Assembly: GCF_000001735.4 (NCBI RefSeq)
Contig: NC_003070.9
Coordinates: 12,518,001 to 12,582,000, forward strand
DNA: 64,000 bases
Reading direction: 5' to 3'
Origin: Arabidopsis thaliana
Taxonomy: Eukaryota > Streptophyta > Magnoliopsida > Brassicales > Brassicaceae
A program made the position numbers and the translations under genes. The notes under the pieces are model-generated. The model was not told the origin of the DNA, searched no databases, and saw only the letters and a program-made list of their open reading frames with translations. Of the stretch, positions 48,243-58,502 are shown piece by piece. How positions within the stretch are numbered: position 1 is the stretch's first letter; every line of letters starts with the position of its first letter.

Positions 48243-50277
48243 TGTAACGACCGCGTCCCGCGTTCATAAAGAAGCCAGGTTGTTTTAGGAGAAAACTAGA
48301 CCATGGTCAAGAAACGGACTAAAATACTTAGTCGGAAGAACGAGAAAGTTGAAGCTTAACCAGTTAGGTGAGCTGGACAAACTAGGATGAACTAGCTAGC
48401 TAAGCTAGGTGAGCTAAACCAGCTGGAAGACTAGCTAGCTCAGCTAGGTGAGCTGACCGACAGCTCGATTGAGCTTAGTGAGCTGATCGTGTACTGACCC
48501 AGCTGGGTGGTCCGGTCAGCTGACACTCGAGCTGGTGGACTGTGGTAGCTCACGGGTGAAGAGGTGTCTCGGCCAAAAGGTGTAAGGTCGAGCGGGTACC
48601 AACGAACGGTTGCATCGCCCAATAGATGCAAGGAACGGATGTGACCTTTTGGAAAGAGGCAAGGAACGGATGTGACCTTTCGGAAGGGTGCAAGGAACGG
48701 ATGTGATGCTTCAGGATGCATCCATTCGCCCCTATATAAGGAAGGACGCCCAAGGCCTTTAGGGCATCTCACATCATCTCACAATCATCCATACACCACA
48801 AAACATTCTTAAAAGAGTCCCAACACATCCCGAAGTTGTTGGTCGGAAAGGGGGTGCGGCTCGGCGAGTATAACTCGACCGAACTGATGCGCATGCTACC
48901 TCCCGGTCCAACGGTTTGATGGAGTGTAGAGGATGGAGAGGGTAGACCGTTCGTCTTAGAGACGAATCGGATCTGGTAGACCGATCGTCGGATCGGATCA
49001 GCCAGACCGATCGTGGGACGGATCGGATCGGCCAGACGGATTGGATCGGACAGACCGATCGTCGGACGGGTCGGATGGGACAGGCCGATCGTCTGACGGA
49101 ACGGGTCGAACAGACCGATCGTCGGATGGGATGGATCAAGAAAAGTGTTTGAGGAAGCACAAGGATAAGTGCATCCGAACACACCCAAGGGTCGCCCATG
49201 GATGCAATCTTACCGGTAAAGGGAGAAAGCACCAAGAATGGGTAAGGAACGTGATTCACCATATGGGATCAATATCGCGGCTGCCTTCATGTATCTATCT
49301 CCTCAGCCATGATGAAACCGATCGAAGATCGGTAAGACCAAAGGGTGACTCGACGGATAACCAACGGGAAAGTCCACGGTGGGAACCGATGGACAAAACG
49401 GATGTTGGACCCACGAGCAAACCTAAGGCCGACGGAGGAAAGATTTCATGGGCTAGCCTACGATGATCCGGTGGTTGAATCCACGGACCCTTGGGTGTGA
49501 TAAGGATATCGTTCGGACCGCATGGATGGATCATTAAGCCGAAAGCTTTATCGACCACCATGGACCGGACGGGTAAACGGTTAGTAAACCGTGGGCGGTC
49601 GTAGTGTTAAACGACCGAAACGGAAACATGGATGGTTTTATAAGCCGAGGGCTCAATCGTCCACCATGTAGCCGGAGGGGCGTACGTTTGGTGAACGAAT
49701 GGACCAATAAGCCAAGAGCTTGATTCGGCCATCGTGAACCAAGGGAATCGTACGATCCCCAATCTCTATCGTTGTACTTAGACCAGTGGGGTTGGTTGGT
49801 TGTATGGCTAAGTAACGATAGGGATTGGTTCATCAATTCACGATCGGATACGAGTCGTTGAACGAATGGAGTAAGGCGACAAACGGGCTAAGGAATCAAA
49901 TCCGCATATTGGCCAAGGTATGTAACGATCTAGCTTATTAGTTAAGATAGACGTTTGGTAATTGACCGTGAAAGTAGGATAAAGGAATATGCGATTGTTT
50001 GGCTTAGAATGGTTAGCGAACATATGCATGTCTTGACCGAGTAAAGGATCGATCTAAGTCTAAGGGACAAAGACGATGAAACCGGTACAAGAGTTGGTTA
50101 GAACTAAACCAAGGTTAGAAAGACTTTCGTTGTGTAATAAGAGAGCGATTATAGAATTAAACCTCGTAAAGGCAATTCTATGTTGAATCGCGAAAAATTA
50201 AGAGGTTCGGCCGAGAAGAGGCGCGAACTTGAGTACACGGTCGCCGGACGCCGAGACGTCCGGGACTGGGTCTCACA
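48243..50277 (+). mobile_element. Solo LTR, 2,035 bp, Ty3/gypsy-type
   Basis: Begins TGTAACGACCGCG and ends GGTCTCACA, flanked on both sides by the 5-bp target duplication GGTGG (48238-48242 and 50278-50282). No internal region or second LTR is present, so it arose by LTR-LTR recombination. A TATATAAG promoter lies at 48734-48741 after three copies of AAGGAACGGATGTGA (48629-48705). It shares this promoter motif and TGTAAC start with the other LTR family at 51586-54712, so the two are related lineages. The frames inside are not genes. Orientation is inferred from the TATA box. Confidence 0.9.
48960..49135 (+). repeat. Tandem 30-40 bp repeats inside the solo LTR
   Basis: Five degenerate copies of a unit close to CAGACCGATCGTCGGA plus a GGATCGGATCGG spacer. 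They follow the LTR promoter by about 240 bp. GATCGTCGG palindromic cores recur in every unit. Confidence 0.8.
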
Positions 50278-50282
50278 GGTGG

Positions 50283-50463
50283 CTCAAGTAATTTGATTTT
50301 TGGTTTTTAGTTTCAAACTCAAGCCAAAGAAGAAATTATCTTAATTGGAGAGTACGAGCCCTTGGTTTCTTTAAGATTGTGATTTGTTTTGCAATTTAAA
50401 TCTTTGTTTTGACATAAACTTTGAGATTCAGTTCTCTAAGAAACTTCTTTTTCTTCAACAATG
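50283..50463 (+). repeat. Leader-like direct repeat, copy 1
   Basis: About 175 bp repeated at 51190-51363: TTGGAGAGTAYGAGCC, TTGCAATTTAAAT, TTGAGATTCAGTTCTCTAAG and a CAACAATGGCGG end are shared. Both copies end in ATGGCG with a plant start context, so they look like duplicated 5' leaders. After copy 1 the frame reads MAAKRDKKEMDTTHN and stops. Confidence 0.8.
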
Positions 50464-51010
50464 GCGGCAAAAAGAGACAAGAAAGAAATGGACACAACGC
50501 ATAACTGAAGCAAAGACAATCTACAAGATATGAATAAGGACTATAATCTTATACATATATGTAATCCACATGTTGTTGTATATGGCGTAAAGTAATAGTA
50601 ACAAATGAGGAAAAGATAGGCTATAGACAGTAGTAGACATTGTTTGTTATCTCTTTTCCTCTCAGTTTTGTTCCTTTTGTGATAAATAGCGAAAAACCCT
50701 TTCCCATGTTTTTTTAGTGAGATTATTTACACTTTATTTCTCGTCTCTTTTGATTTTTAAGGCAATTTTATGGCTCAAGGTCTGAGATATATATGATCAT
50801 GGACAAGTATCTCAGTCTCAGTCTATATTACCTAAAGAAATTCATCGTATCGTATTTAAGAAATTCATCTCATATAACTGAAGATCCAAACCATTAAATA
50901 TAATAACATGCTATATCACCATTATTTATGAGTGCCATAAACCCTAAAACCTCACTAATCTCATTCTTCCTCGCCGGCAAAAGAACAAAAAATCAAAACT
51001 TTGGAAGGAA
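50464..51010. other. Spacer before the RPB5-like fragment
   Basis: AT-rich DNA. The last 70 bp (CATAAACCCTAAAACCTCACTAATC and a C/T-rich stretch) look like a genuine 5' leader of the RPB5-like relic. Confidence 0.4.
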
Positions 51011-51187
51011 TGGCGGACATGGATGATGAAATCACGAGGCTTTTCAAGGTGCGTCGCACGGTGCTTCAGATGTTGAGGGATCGAGGTTACTCTATAGAAG
51101 AATCGAACTTGAACTTGAAATGAGAAGATATTTTCAAAGCTTTTGTAAAACTATGAACAAAGTGAACAAGGAAGCTCTTTTTGTCTC
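51011..51187 (+). pseudogene. RPB5-like RNA polymerase subunit fragment
   Basis: The ATG frame reads MADMDDEITRLFKVRRTVLQ then MLRDRGYSIEESNLNLK and a TGA (51119-51121). Beyond it, in another frame, FCKTMNKVNKEALFVSSN continues the same domain. This is the N-terminal jaw domain of Rpb5 (shared by polymerases I-III and, as variants, plant IV/V). The stop and a nearby 1-nt loss break it, and the C-terminal assembly domain is absent. It is truncated by copy 2 of the leader-like repeat. Confidence 0.8.
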
Positions 51188-51189
51188 TA

Positions 51190-51363
51190 GTAATATAATT
51201 TTTGGTTTTCAATTTCAATCTCAAGCCAAATAAAAATTTATCTTAATTGGAGAGTATGAGCCATTGGTTTCTTTAAGATTAAGATTTATTTTGCAATTTA
51301 AATTTTTGTTTTAAAATAAATTTGAGATTCAGTTCTCTAAGAAAATTCTTCTTCTTCAACAAT
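51190..51363 (+). repeat. Leader-like direct repeat, copy 2
   Basis: Second copy of 50283-50463, about 907 bp downstream. It begins inside the RPB5-like fragment, so the copy or its insertion truncated that relic. Confidence 0.8.
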
Positions 51364-51419
51364 GGCGGTTTGATTTGAGGTTTGCTCTCTCTCTCATGGG
51401 TAAAACTCATTTCATCTAC

Positions 51420-51585
51420 GTAGCATCGAGATTCTGGTTAATCGAATCTCTTGTTATTATGGAAATGATATATAGAATGGATATAGATCAGTAAAAAGGT
51501 TTCCGGATGGATATATCTAAATGAACTTGTTATTATGGACACCAAAAAATTGTTTGTTGAGTTTTCTTTCAGTTTGTAGAGACCT
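51420..51585 (+). repeat. Tandem repeat unit split by a retroelement
   Basis: GGTTAATCGAATCTC..GGATATAGATCAGTAAAAAGG..TTCTTTCAGTTTG here recurs at 54768-54905. The pieces 51420-51585 plus 54713-54767 form one unit of about 220 bp and 54768-54960 the next, so the gypsy element landed inside the first copy of an older tandem pair. Confidence 0.8.
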
Positions 51586-52839
51586 TGAAAGGCCCCGATC
51601 CGTCCTGCCTAAGTCCGGGCGAGATCTCCCGACCCAAATCACTAAGTGACTTGACCCTAACCGATTATGAGGTTCATTCCCTAGTGAAATCTATTTCATA
51701 CGATTCTATGATTCAATGTATGGAACGAATAGAGTAAACAAACAATCTGATCTTTATTAATTAAGCAAAGGATTCAATAAAACTTATGAGTTTGCATATA
51801 AGCTATTGCAAGTCATATAATCGATCCCTAGGCTATCCGAACTATAACCATCCATCATACCGGCCTTGAGTCTCTCGCGCCTAAGCCAAGTTCTTCCCAC
51901 GATCTCCATTAGTTCCTGAAAGTCATAGAGCCATAAGTAATCTCGTTTACTTAGTCATATGCAAGTCCATGTAATGCTCTATAGTCCATACACTACTCGG
52001 ATCCGTGGACAGGATTCGGAGAGGGGAAGATCACGCATCAGTCCGGCCAATTCCCAGTAGGTCAATTAAGACCCGCCGGTCCTCCGCCGAGCCGCGTCCC
52101 CGCCTAAGCCGATCCTTGCCCGGACCGAGTCTTGTGTAGGTTGCACATGACCCGATTCTACCCAGCCCACTAGTCGATCCTTTCAAGGATCCTGAATACT
52201 ATATCGCATCCTAGAATCCTTAGACTCGAAGTCTAAGATTCCTTACCTTCTTTCACTATGTTCAGTCAATTCGACCCTTCTTCTCACTTGTCGGCCACAG
52301 TCTGGCTACGGAATCCTTTGACGATTTATTCTCTCGAGATGGCGAGAGTTTAATGGTGAGTTTCGGTGTTTTCTGTGTGTTGTGGTGAATGAAATGGTCG
52401 TGGTCGTCCTCCCTTATATAGGGGACGAATAGATGCTTCCCGAATCAACACATCTGTTCCTTGCTCCTTTCCGAACAGTTGCATCTCTTCGCCCGTAATT
52501 GCTCGCCTTTAACCACCCTTTGGGCGAGAAACCGTTCGACCCTAACCGCCCAAGTAACCATCTGGATAACCGCCCAGTTGGTCAGACAGTCGACCAGCTA
52601 CCTTAAGTTCAACCGTCAGAAGGACTGTCACTCGACCCGAGTAACCGTCACTCATTCCAGCTGCGTTTGAGCTTCGAGCCAGCTGACCCAACTGATTTCC
52701 TTACGATCCTAGCTAAGCCCGCATGATTTCCCCTTTGTCCGAGCTTATGGTCAGCTCCTTCCCACTTGTCCGAGACTCCACCTTATTTCCTCGGATCAAT
52801 TCCTAGCCAACGATCCTATTGAGGATCGCGGGCGTTACA
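51586..52839 (-). repeat. 3' LTR of the chromovirus
   Basis: On the minus strand starts TGTAACGCCCGCGATCC and ends CTTTCA. It has a TATATAAG promoter (about 52414-52421) preceded by AAGGAACAGATGTG, the motif also found in the solo LTR. It differs from the partial 5' LTR (54120-54712) by substitutions and small indels, showing age. Confidence 0.88.
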
Positions 52840-52899
52840 AGTCTCCCCCCCCTTGAATTGGATTCGTCCCCAAATCCACATCAAGTTGATCTTTACCCA

Positions 52900-54111
52900 T
52901 CTCCTTGAACCACTCCGGAAAATTGGCCTCCATCTTATTCTTGGTTTCCCAAGTGTATTCTTCATAGCCTCCACAATTCCACAAGACTTTTTACAAATCC
53001 ATTGATTTCCCCCGAGTCCCTTTCTTCATTCGGTCCATGATCCGCATCGGCCATGCTTCCACTGTCATGTTCTCTTTTAACCCGGGAGGTACATCTTCCA
53101 CGCTTTCTTCTTGTTCACTTAAACACTTCCGTAGTTGTGACACATGAAAGACATTGTGGAACGCGTCTAGTTTTGGAGGAAGTTCAAGTTGTATGTCACC
53201 ACCCCTACTCGTTCGATCACCTTGTATGGGCCAACATACCTTGGGCTTCACTTTTTCCTTGAGGTGAATCGCCCTGCCCCTTTGTAGGTCATCGCCTTTA
53301 AGTACACCAAGTCTCCTACTTGGAATTCTAATTCCTTTCGACGCTTGTTGGCGTAGCTTTTCAAACGATCTTGGGCTTCCTTTAACTTGATTTTTAAGAA
53401 CTTCATTCTCTCCGTGGTTTCATCCACGATCGTAGGTCCGAACAACCTACGTTCGCCCATTGGCGTCCAACACAGCGGTGTTCTACAAGCTCGGCCATAC
53501 AACGCCTCATAGGGAGACATACCAATACTAGCTTGAAAACTGTTATTGTATGCAAACTCTACTAACCTTAGATATTTCTCCCAGTTTCGTCCCCAATCCA
53601 AGACGCATGCCCTCAACATGTCCTCAAGAGTTTGAATCATTCGTTCGGGCTGTCCGTCCGTCTGTGGGTGATAGGCAATACTTAGGTTCACTCGAGTCCC
53701 TAAGGCCTTTTGAAAAGCCTTCCAAAACTTTGACATGAACCTTGTGTCCCGGTAAGACACTATACTAACCAGAATCCCATGTAATCTCACGATCTCATCT
53801 ATGTACTTCTCGGCAATGATTTTGGCTCCATCCTTATCCGAGATTGCCATGAAGTGCGCGGACTTAGTCAATCGGTCCACTACAACCCATACCGCATTGT
53901 GCTTGGACTTTATCCTCGTTGGCAGTCCTGTGACGAAGTCCATTGTTATATGGTCCCACTTCCATTCCGGTATAGGTAGATTTTGTAACAACCTACTTGG
54001 TACTTGATGCTCCGCCTTGACCAGTTGACAAGTCGGGCACTTGGCCACCCATCTGGCCACATCTTTCTTCATTCCTACCCAATGGTAGTACCTTTTAAGG
54101 TCACGGTACAT
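52900..54111 (-). pseudogene. Integrase and chromodomain remnant
   Basis: The 287-codon frame (54111-53248) contains the C-C half of the HHCC zinc site (VAKCPTCQLVKAEHQVPS), the core with DFVTGLP, and YHPQTDGQPERMIQTLEDML carrying the third acidic residue. The middle motif, normally S-D-R-D, reads S-Y-R-D, so the catalytic Asp is lost. A frameshift near 53250 moves to a second frame (PKLDAFHNVFHVSQLRKCL), which stops; a third segment retains chromodomain-type sequence (VLWNCGGYEEYTWETKNKM, about 52990-52930). This identifies a Tekay-like chromovirus. It is inactive. Confidence 0.88.
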
Positions 54112-54117
54112 CTTGTT

Positions 54118-54712
54118 CGACCCTCCGACGATTTATTATCCCGAGAGGGCGAGAGTTTAATGGTGAGTTTCGGTGTTTTCTGTGTGTTGTGGTGAATGAA
54201 ATGGTCGTGGGCGCCCTCCCTTATTTAGGGGAGAAATAGATGCTTCCCGAATCAACACATCCGTTCCTTGCACCTTTCCGAAGAGTTGCATCTCTTCGCC
54301 CGTAACTGCTCGCCCTTATCCACCCTTTGGGCAAACAACCATTCGACCGTAACTGCCCAAGTAACCGTCCGGATAAAAGCCCAGCTGGTCAGACAGTCGA
54401 CCAACTACCTTGAGCTCAACCGTCACTCGTCCAGCTGCCTGTGCTGGACTGTCACTCGACCCGAGTAACCGTCTCTCGTCCAGCTGCCCGAGCTGGACTG
54501 TCACTCGACCCGAGTAACCGTCACTCATTCCAGCTGAGCTTGAGCTTCGGGCGAGCTGACCCAGCTGATTTCCTTACGATCCTAGCTTAGCCCGCATGAT
54601 TTCCCCTTTGTCCGAGCTTATGGCCAGCTCCTTCCCACTTGTCCGAGACTCCACCTTATTTCCTCGGATCAAGTCCTAGCCAACGATCCTATTGAGGATT
54701 GCGGGCGTTACA
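54118..54712 (-). repeat. Truncated 5' LTR of the chromovirus
   Basis: Matches 52319-52839 of the 3' LTR from ACGATTTATTMTCYCGAGA to the TTACA end, plus an extra duplicated GTCCAGCTGCC/CTCGACCCGAGTAACC block at 54420-54520. Its R/U5 side is missing and abuts integrase at about 54115. Confidence 0.85.
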
Positions 54713-54767
54713 GACCTCCACCTCCAAGATCTTATGGACATGGAACTTTGGTTTCTTTACAAAGTAC

Positions 54768-56063
54768 GGTTAATCGAATCTCCTGTTATTATGGACATGG
54801 TATATAGAATGGATATGGATCAGTAAAAAGGTTTCCGAATGGATATATTTTAATGAATCGTTATTATGGACACCAAGAAATTGTTTGTTGATTTTTCTTT
54901 CAGTTTGCAAATACCTCGACCTCCAAGACTATATGAACATAGAACTTTGGTTTCTTTACAAAAAAAAAAAAAAAAAAAAAAAGCTAATAATGAAAGATAT
55001 TTTTTATAATTTTGATACTAAATTTGCTATTCTCCAAATTATAAATCTAAACCATACACAAGTGTATTGGCCAAAGAAAAATGAACTGTGTACTTTTAAT
55101 TGACGATATGAATAGTTTAGGATATGGTTAAAGATTTTGATTTTACATCTACAGTTTAGTGTCTAGTTCTTAAATAAGTGAATGGAAGGAACTTCGTGGA
55201 AAACAATAAATGGTCGGTTTCGTCTTAACGGAACCCATGAACAATTTTGGCTATGATTAAGTAAATAGACAATTGTTTACAACTCCAAGTATATGGTCAA
55301 CTTTGCTGAGAGCTCTTTGTATCGGTATTAGCTGCATAATCAATCTTTAGATGCAACTATTTAAGGTATGAAATTTTATAATGACCAATTATCTCTACAC
55401 AAATGGTCAAGTCAAATTACTATTTCACAGGTTAATACCAGACAATCAACATTGAGTAGCTTTAACAACAGAGCTAAATCAATAATTTGGTTTTAGAATC
55501 ATCTAAAGCTCTAGTATCGAAGCTTAAATTTCCACGTCTACTTATACAGTTATACCATGTTATCCAACTAAATTTGAATGACTAATTAGTATCTGATTGG
55601 TTTCAGATTTATGTTTGATAAAGAGAAAGAATATTTGCTTTGTGGAGTCTCGTGCTAAAGAAGGCTGAAATTAATCGAACGAATTGATTACTTCCATGCT
55701 AATGAACATAAGGAAAACCAAAGCAAACAAAGAAATAATTATATAAAAAAAAAGAGCAGTTCACATCATCAACATTCATATCTATTATTGAAGATGATTT
55801 TGCGGTGCGGTTCAAATAGTAACGAAAATACATAAATATATATGTATATGTAGAGATTTTGATACTGTTACAGTACTGTTGCAGTGCGGATTTGGGTGCT
55901 GTGTATGTCACCATTCATAGCCCTAATCTCATTCCAAGTTCAAGAGGTTCAACAAGTGATTAAACAAGTCTGTAAACTTCATTAACAATTTTCATCCGTT
56001 ATATTCTTGTAAAGTAGCAGTAACGATAAAGCTAAATCAACAACTTAAATCAAAGATTGAAAT
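54768..56063. other. Second tandem unit, poly-A run and AT-rich DNA
   Basis: 54768-54960 is the second copy of the repeat described at 51420. A 23-nt A run follows (54960-54982). 55000-56060 is AT-rich without a recognised gene; GACCTCSACCTCCAAG boundaries repeat at 54713 and 54915. Confidence 0.5.
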
Positions 56064-56308
56064 TCATCTCCGTCGACGTTTCTTCATAACCATCAGTGGT
56101 TGTGACAGCGGCGGCTGCACCGCTGCAACAAGATCAGAGGAAGCCATTCCCATGTGAATGATGTGCTTAAAATCAGAGTGCATACGCTCAGCCATGGAGA
56201 AAGGAAGATTAATCCAAATGTTGGAAGATTAAACAGATCTCCATAACAACCATTCTCCTTCATATAACGATTCAATCGACTACACGTCTTCGAAAAGTTT
56301 GGCTTCAT
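56064..56308 (-). pseudogene. Possible JAZ (TIFY) N-terminal relic
   Basis: On the minus strand from 56308 the frame starts MKPNFSKTCSRLNRYMKENG then CYGDLFNLP, closely patterned on the N-terminal region of JAZ1/JAZ2 repressors (K-P-S-F-S-Q-T-C-S-R-L-S-x-Y-L-K-E). After about 29 residues the resemblance ends. A second minus-strand frame (56195-56064, 43 aa, basic KKRRRR end) follows and is not recognised. No TIFY or Jas domain is found, so jasmonate-repressor function is not expected. It could also be the first exon of a small unknown gene. Confidence 0.45.
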
Positions 56309-56330
56309 CTGCTTATTTCTTTAACATCGT

Positions 56331-57727
56331 TAAAATTTAATTCAACTTCTACAAAAGAGAAATCGAAATCAACCGATAGACAAATCAGAGCAAAATATTC
56401 TTCATGTGTTCTTCTCCATTGTTGCTCTCACCGATGACGCGGTTAGAGAGAGAGAGAGAATTGACATTATGTTTTTCTTAGTTCAGTTAAGGGTACAAAT
56501 GTCCAAAAAAATTTAAAAAAAGATGGAAAAGTGTTTATTCTTTGTAAATTGCATAAATTGTAAAAACTTTCGTGTAAAGTGCTTTAAAGTGTAACTATCT
56601 CATATTTAATTAGTTTATTTTCGTCATTGGTGATCTCTTATTATATTTGTTACGGTTTTACACTTTTAGTTGGATTTAAACAATGTAGTCACTTTGTTAT
56701 CTTATTGTTTGATTTCATATTTTGTTAAATATAATATGATTATTTTTGTTTTATATTTATAAAAATTATATAATCTTTGTTAATATTAAATAAATTTTAA
56801 TCAATTGACTTATGGTCTAAAAATTGATTCCATGATCCAGTGATCAAGAAGATAATTCGGTTCACTGTCCGAGTCGGATTTAAAAATATTGAAGTATACA
56901 TATATATTTTACTTCAAGCAAATACCATTTCGAGAAAATACTACTAATAACTAAACTTGAATGATTGGTTAATATAATCTATTTTCTAAAACATGCTTGA
57001 CAAATTTTTTTTTGATTTCTAGCCTAGAATTATATATTATAGTCGGTGTTCTAAACTATGCCCTAGGAGGCCGTATACACGCTATACGGCAGATTATTGC
57101 ACTGTATTTAAGCTATGCGTTTGAGAAATACGGTTGGGCTTAATACGGCCGCATATATGGCACTTATACGGGCGTTTATACGGTTGGGACTTAAAACGGC
57201 CGTATACTTTGTTATGCGTTTGACAAAATTAATTAAGTTTCTTAACTAAAAGTTTATAACAAACCAATAAACACTAAACATACTAGTAGAGAAAACTATA
57301 ATTCATGTGCTTTTAAGTTTATTACTTTTCTTAGAATCTCCATCATCTCATGATTTTGATTTTCACGTGCTCTGCAACTCATATTGAAAACTATAATTCT
57401 TTCAAAATCATATTTTGTGGAACGAAATAGTATAATATGGGCTTTAGTGGTCAATTTTTTTTTTGACTTTTACCTTTAGATATTGAGCAGGGATTATTCC
57501 AAAAGTGAAACGAATAAGTAATTTATCATCGCTGAAATTCGTTTATTGCTAGATTCATTCATTAGTTATTTCTTTTTTCCAGAAATTATTTCAGTTCCAA
57601 TGGCTTCAGGCTCGAATGTGGATGGAGCATCATATTCAAGAGTTTTGTATAGAAACTCGAATGATATTGCTTGGGATTTTGAAATATATAATAATTTATA
57701 TTATATATATAAGGATCAACTGCTTAA
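56331..57727. other. Unassigned accessory DNA with GGCCGTATA repeats
   Basis: AT-rich. 57050-57230 contains a cluster of GGCCGTATA/TACGGCCG, TATACGG and TATGCGTTTGA words, partly inverted, beginning GTGTTCTAAACTATGCC. This resembles a short non-autonomous DNA transposon with sub-repeats, but I could not set its ends. A GA microsatellite lies at 56447-56459. No gene seen; the 57546-57740 frame is probably spurious. Confidence 0.4.
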
Positions 57728-58212
57728 TCTAACAACCTAGCTCACAAACAAGATTCCAGTAAGATCATTCATTCATCCACTTCTACGGCTAATTCACTAA
57801 ACTATATCCAAGAGACAGAATTGAGCTAGTCTATTGAACATTGAGTATTAAACAGTTTTACCCACTGGCACATTGCATTTTCTAAGAACTTCATCAACGA
57901 ACTGATGTGGCCTCTTAGAGTAGCTCCCATGATTTGGTGATTTCCTATGAGCTTTATACGAAGGCAACAATTCTCTGCGTCGTTGGTTACCTTCTTCTCC
58001 ATCGATAACCTACAAAAGGAACTATCTTTCATTGATCGAAGAAGAGAAAAAGCTTGCGGAAGAAAGAATCAAAGAAAAGGAGAGATTTTTACAGCTATGA
58101 CAGGATCAGTGAGGCTGACTTGAGAGAAGAAGAGTGAAATCCAGTGACCAAAAGCTTGAGAACTGGGTTTGTTTCCTTCGTAGCAAAGTGGACTAACGTC
58201 TAAGAAGAATAC
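57728..58212 (-). pseudogene. Truncated copy of the organellar exonuclease gene
   Basis: Matches 35597-36076. Exon 2 is complete (58009-57866, 144 nt, with VIDGEEGNQRRRELLPSYK) and exon 1 is kept only from its 3' half (58093-58212). Exons 3-5, with the rest of the nuclease domain, and the transit peptide are missing. The left break falls at the very start of exon 3; the right break is an LTR fragment. Exon 2 still reads without stops, which indicates a recent duplication. Confidence 0.92.
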
Positions 58213-58502
58213 TGTAACACCCCGATTTCGGGGAATATGGTGGTGCATGCGGAGAAATTTAAAAGAACTGATTTGGCCATCTATGTCACCAAAGTGCACT
58301 TATATTTTCGGTCAAAGGTCCTGAGAGAATTCCACTGTTAAGCGTGCTTGGGCTGGAGTAGTTTCAGGATGGATGACCTTTCGGAAAGTAACTGTCGGAA
58401 CCATGCGAGTGAGGACAAAGCATGGAGAAAGATCATGTGGTAATTTTTAGGGTCGGTAACAAGTCTTTAAAGCCTCCCGGACGTGGCGCACCGACTGTCG
58501 GA
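58213..58502 (+). mobile_element. Truncated gypsy LTR fragment
   Basis: Starts TGTAACACCCCGATTTCGG, a typical plant Ty3/gypsy LTR beginning, and ends abruptly at GACAGGAGTG where unit A homology resumes. No internal region and no target duplication visible. It replaces about 680 bp of unit A including the first half of exonuclease exon 1. It contains the phrase GACCTTTCGGAAAG also found in the solo LTR at 48243. Confidence 0.75.

Larger units (their letters stand above)
51586..54712 (-). mobile_element. Internally deleted Ty3/gypsy chromovirus
   Basis: The element runs TGAAAGG..CGTTACA on the + strand between 5-bp target duplications GACCT (51581-51585 and 54713-54717). In its own (minus) orientation: truncated 5' LTR (54712 to about 54120), integrase region (54111-53250), frameshifted C-terminal part with a chromodomain-like end (to about 52900), a G-rich polypurine tract (52843-52856), and a complete 3' LTR (52839-51586, 1,254 bp). 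The primer-binding site, gag, protease, reverse transcriptase and RNase H are all gone, with the LTR fused to integrase, so this is a non-autonomous deletion derivative. Confidence 0.92.

Noticed and set aside
47980..48288. His-rich + strand frame
   Set aside because: It is the antisense of the glycine-rich frame (Gly/Gly codons give Thr/His/Pro); the minus-strand reading has the coherent composition.
48769..49466. Long frames (139-162 codons) on both strands
   Set aside because: All lie wholly within the solo LTR and owe their length to the tandem GATCGTCGG repeats; LTRs do not encode proteins.
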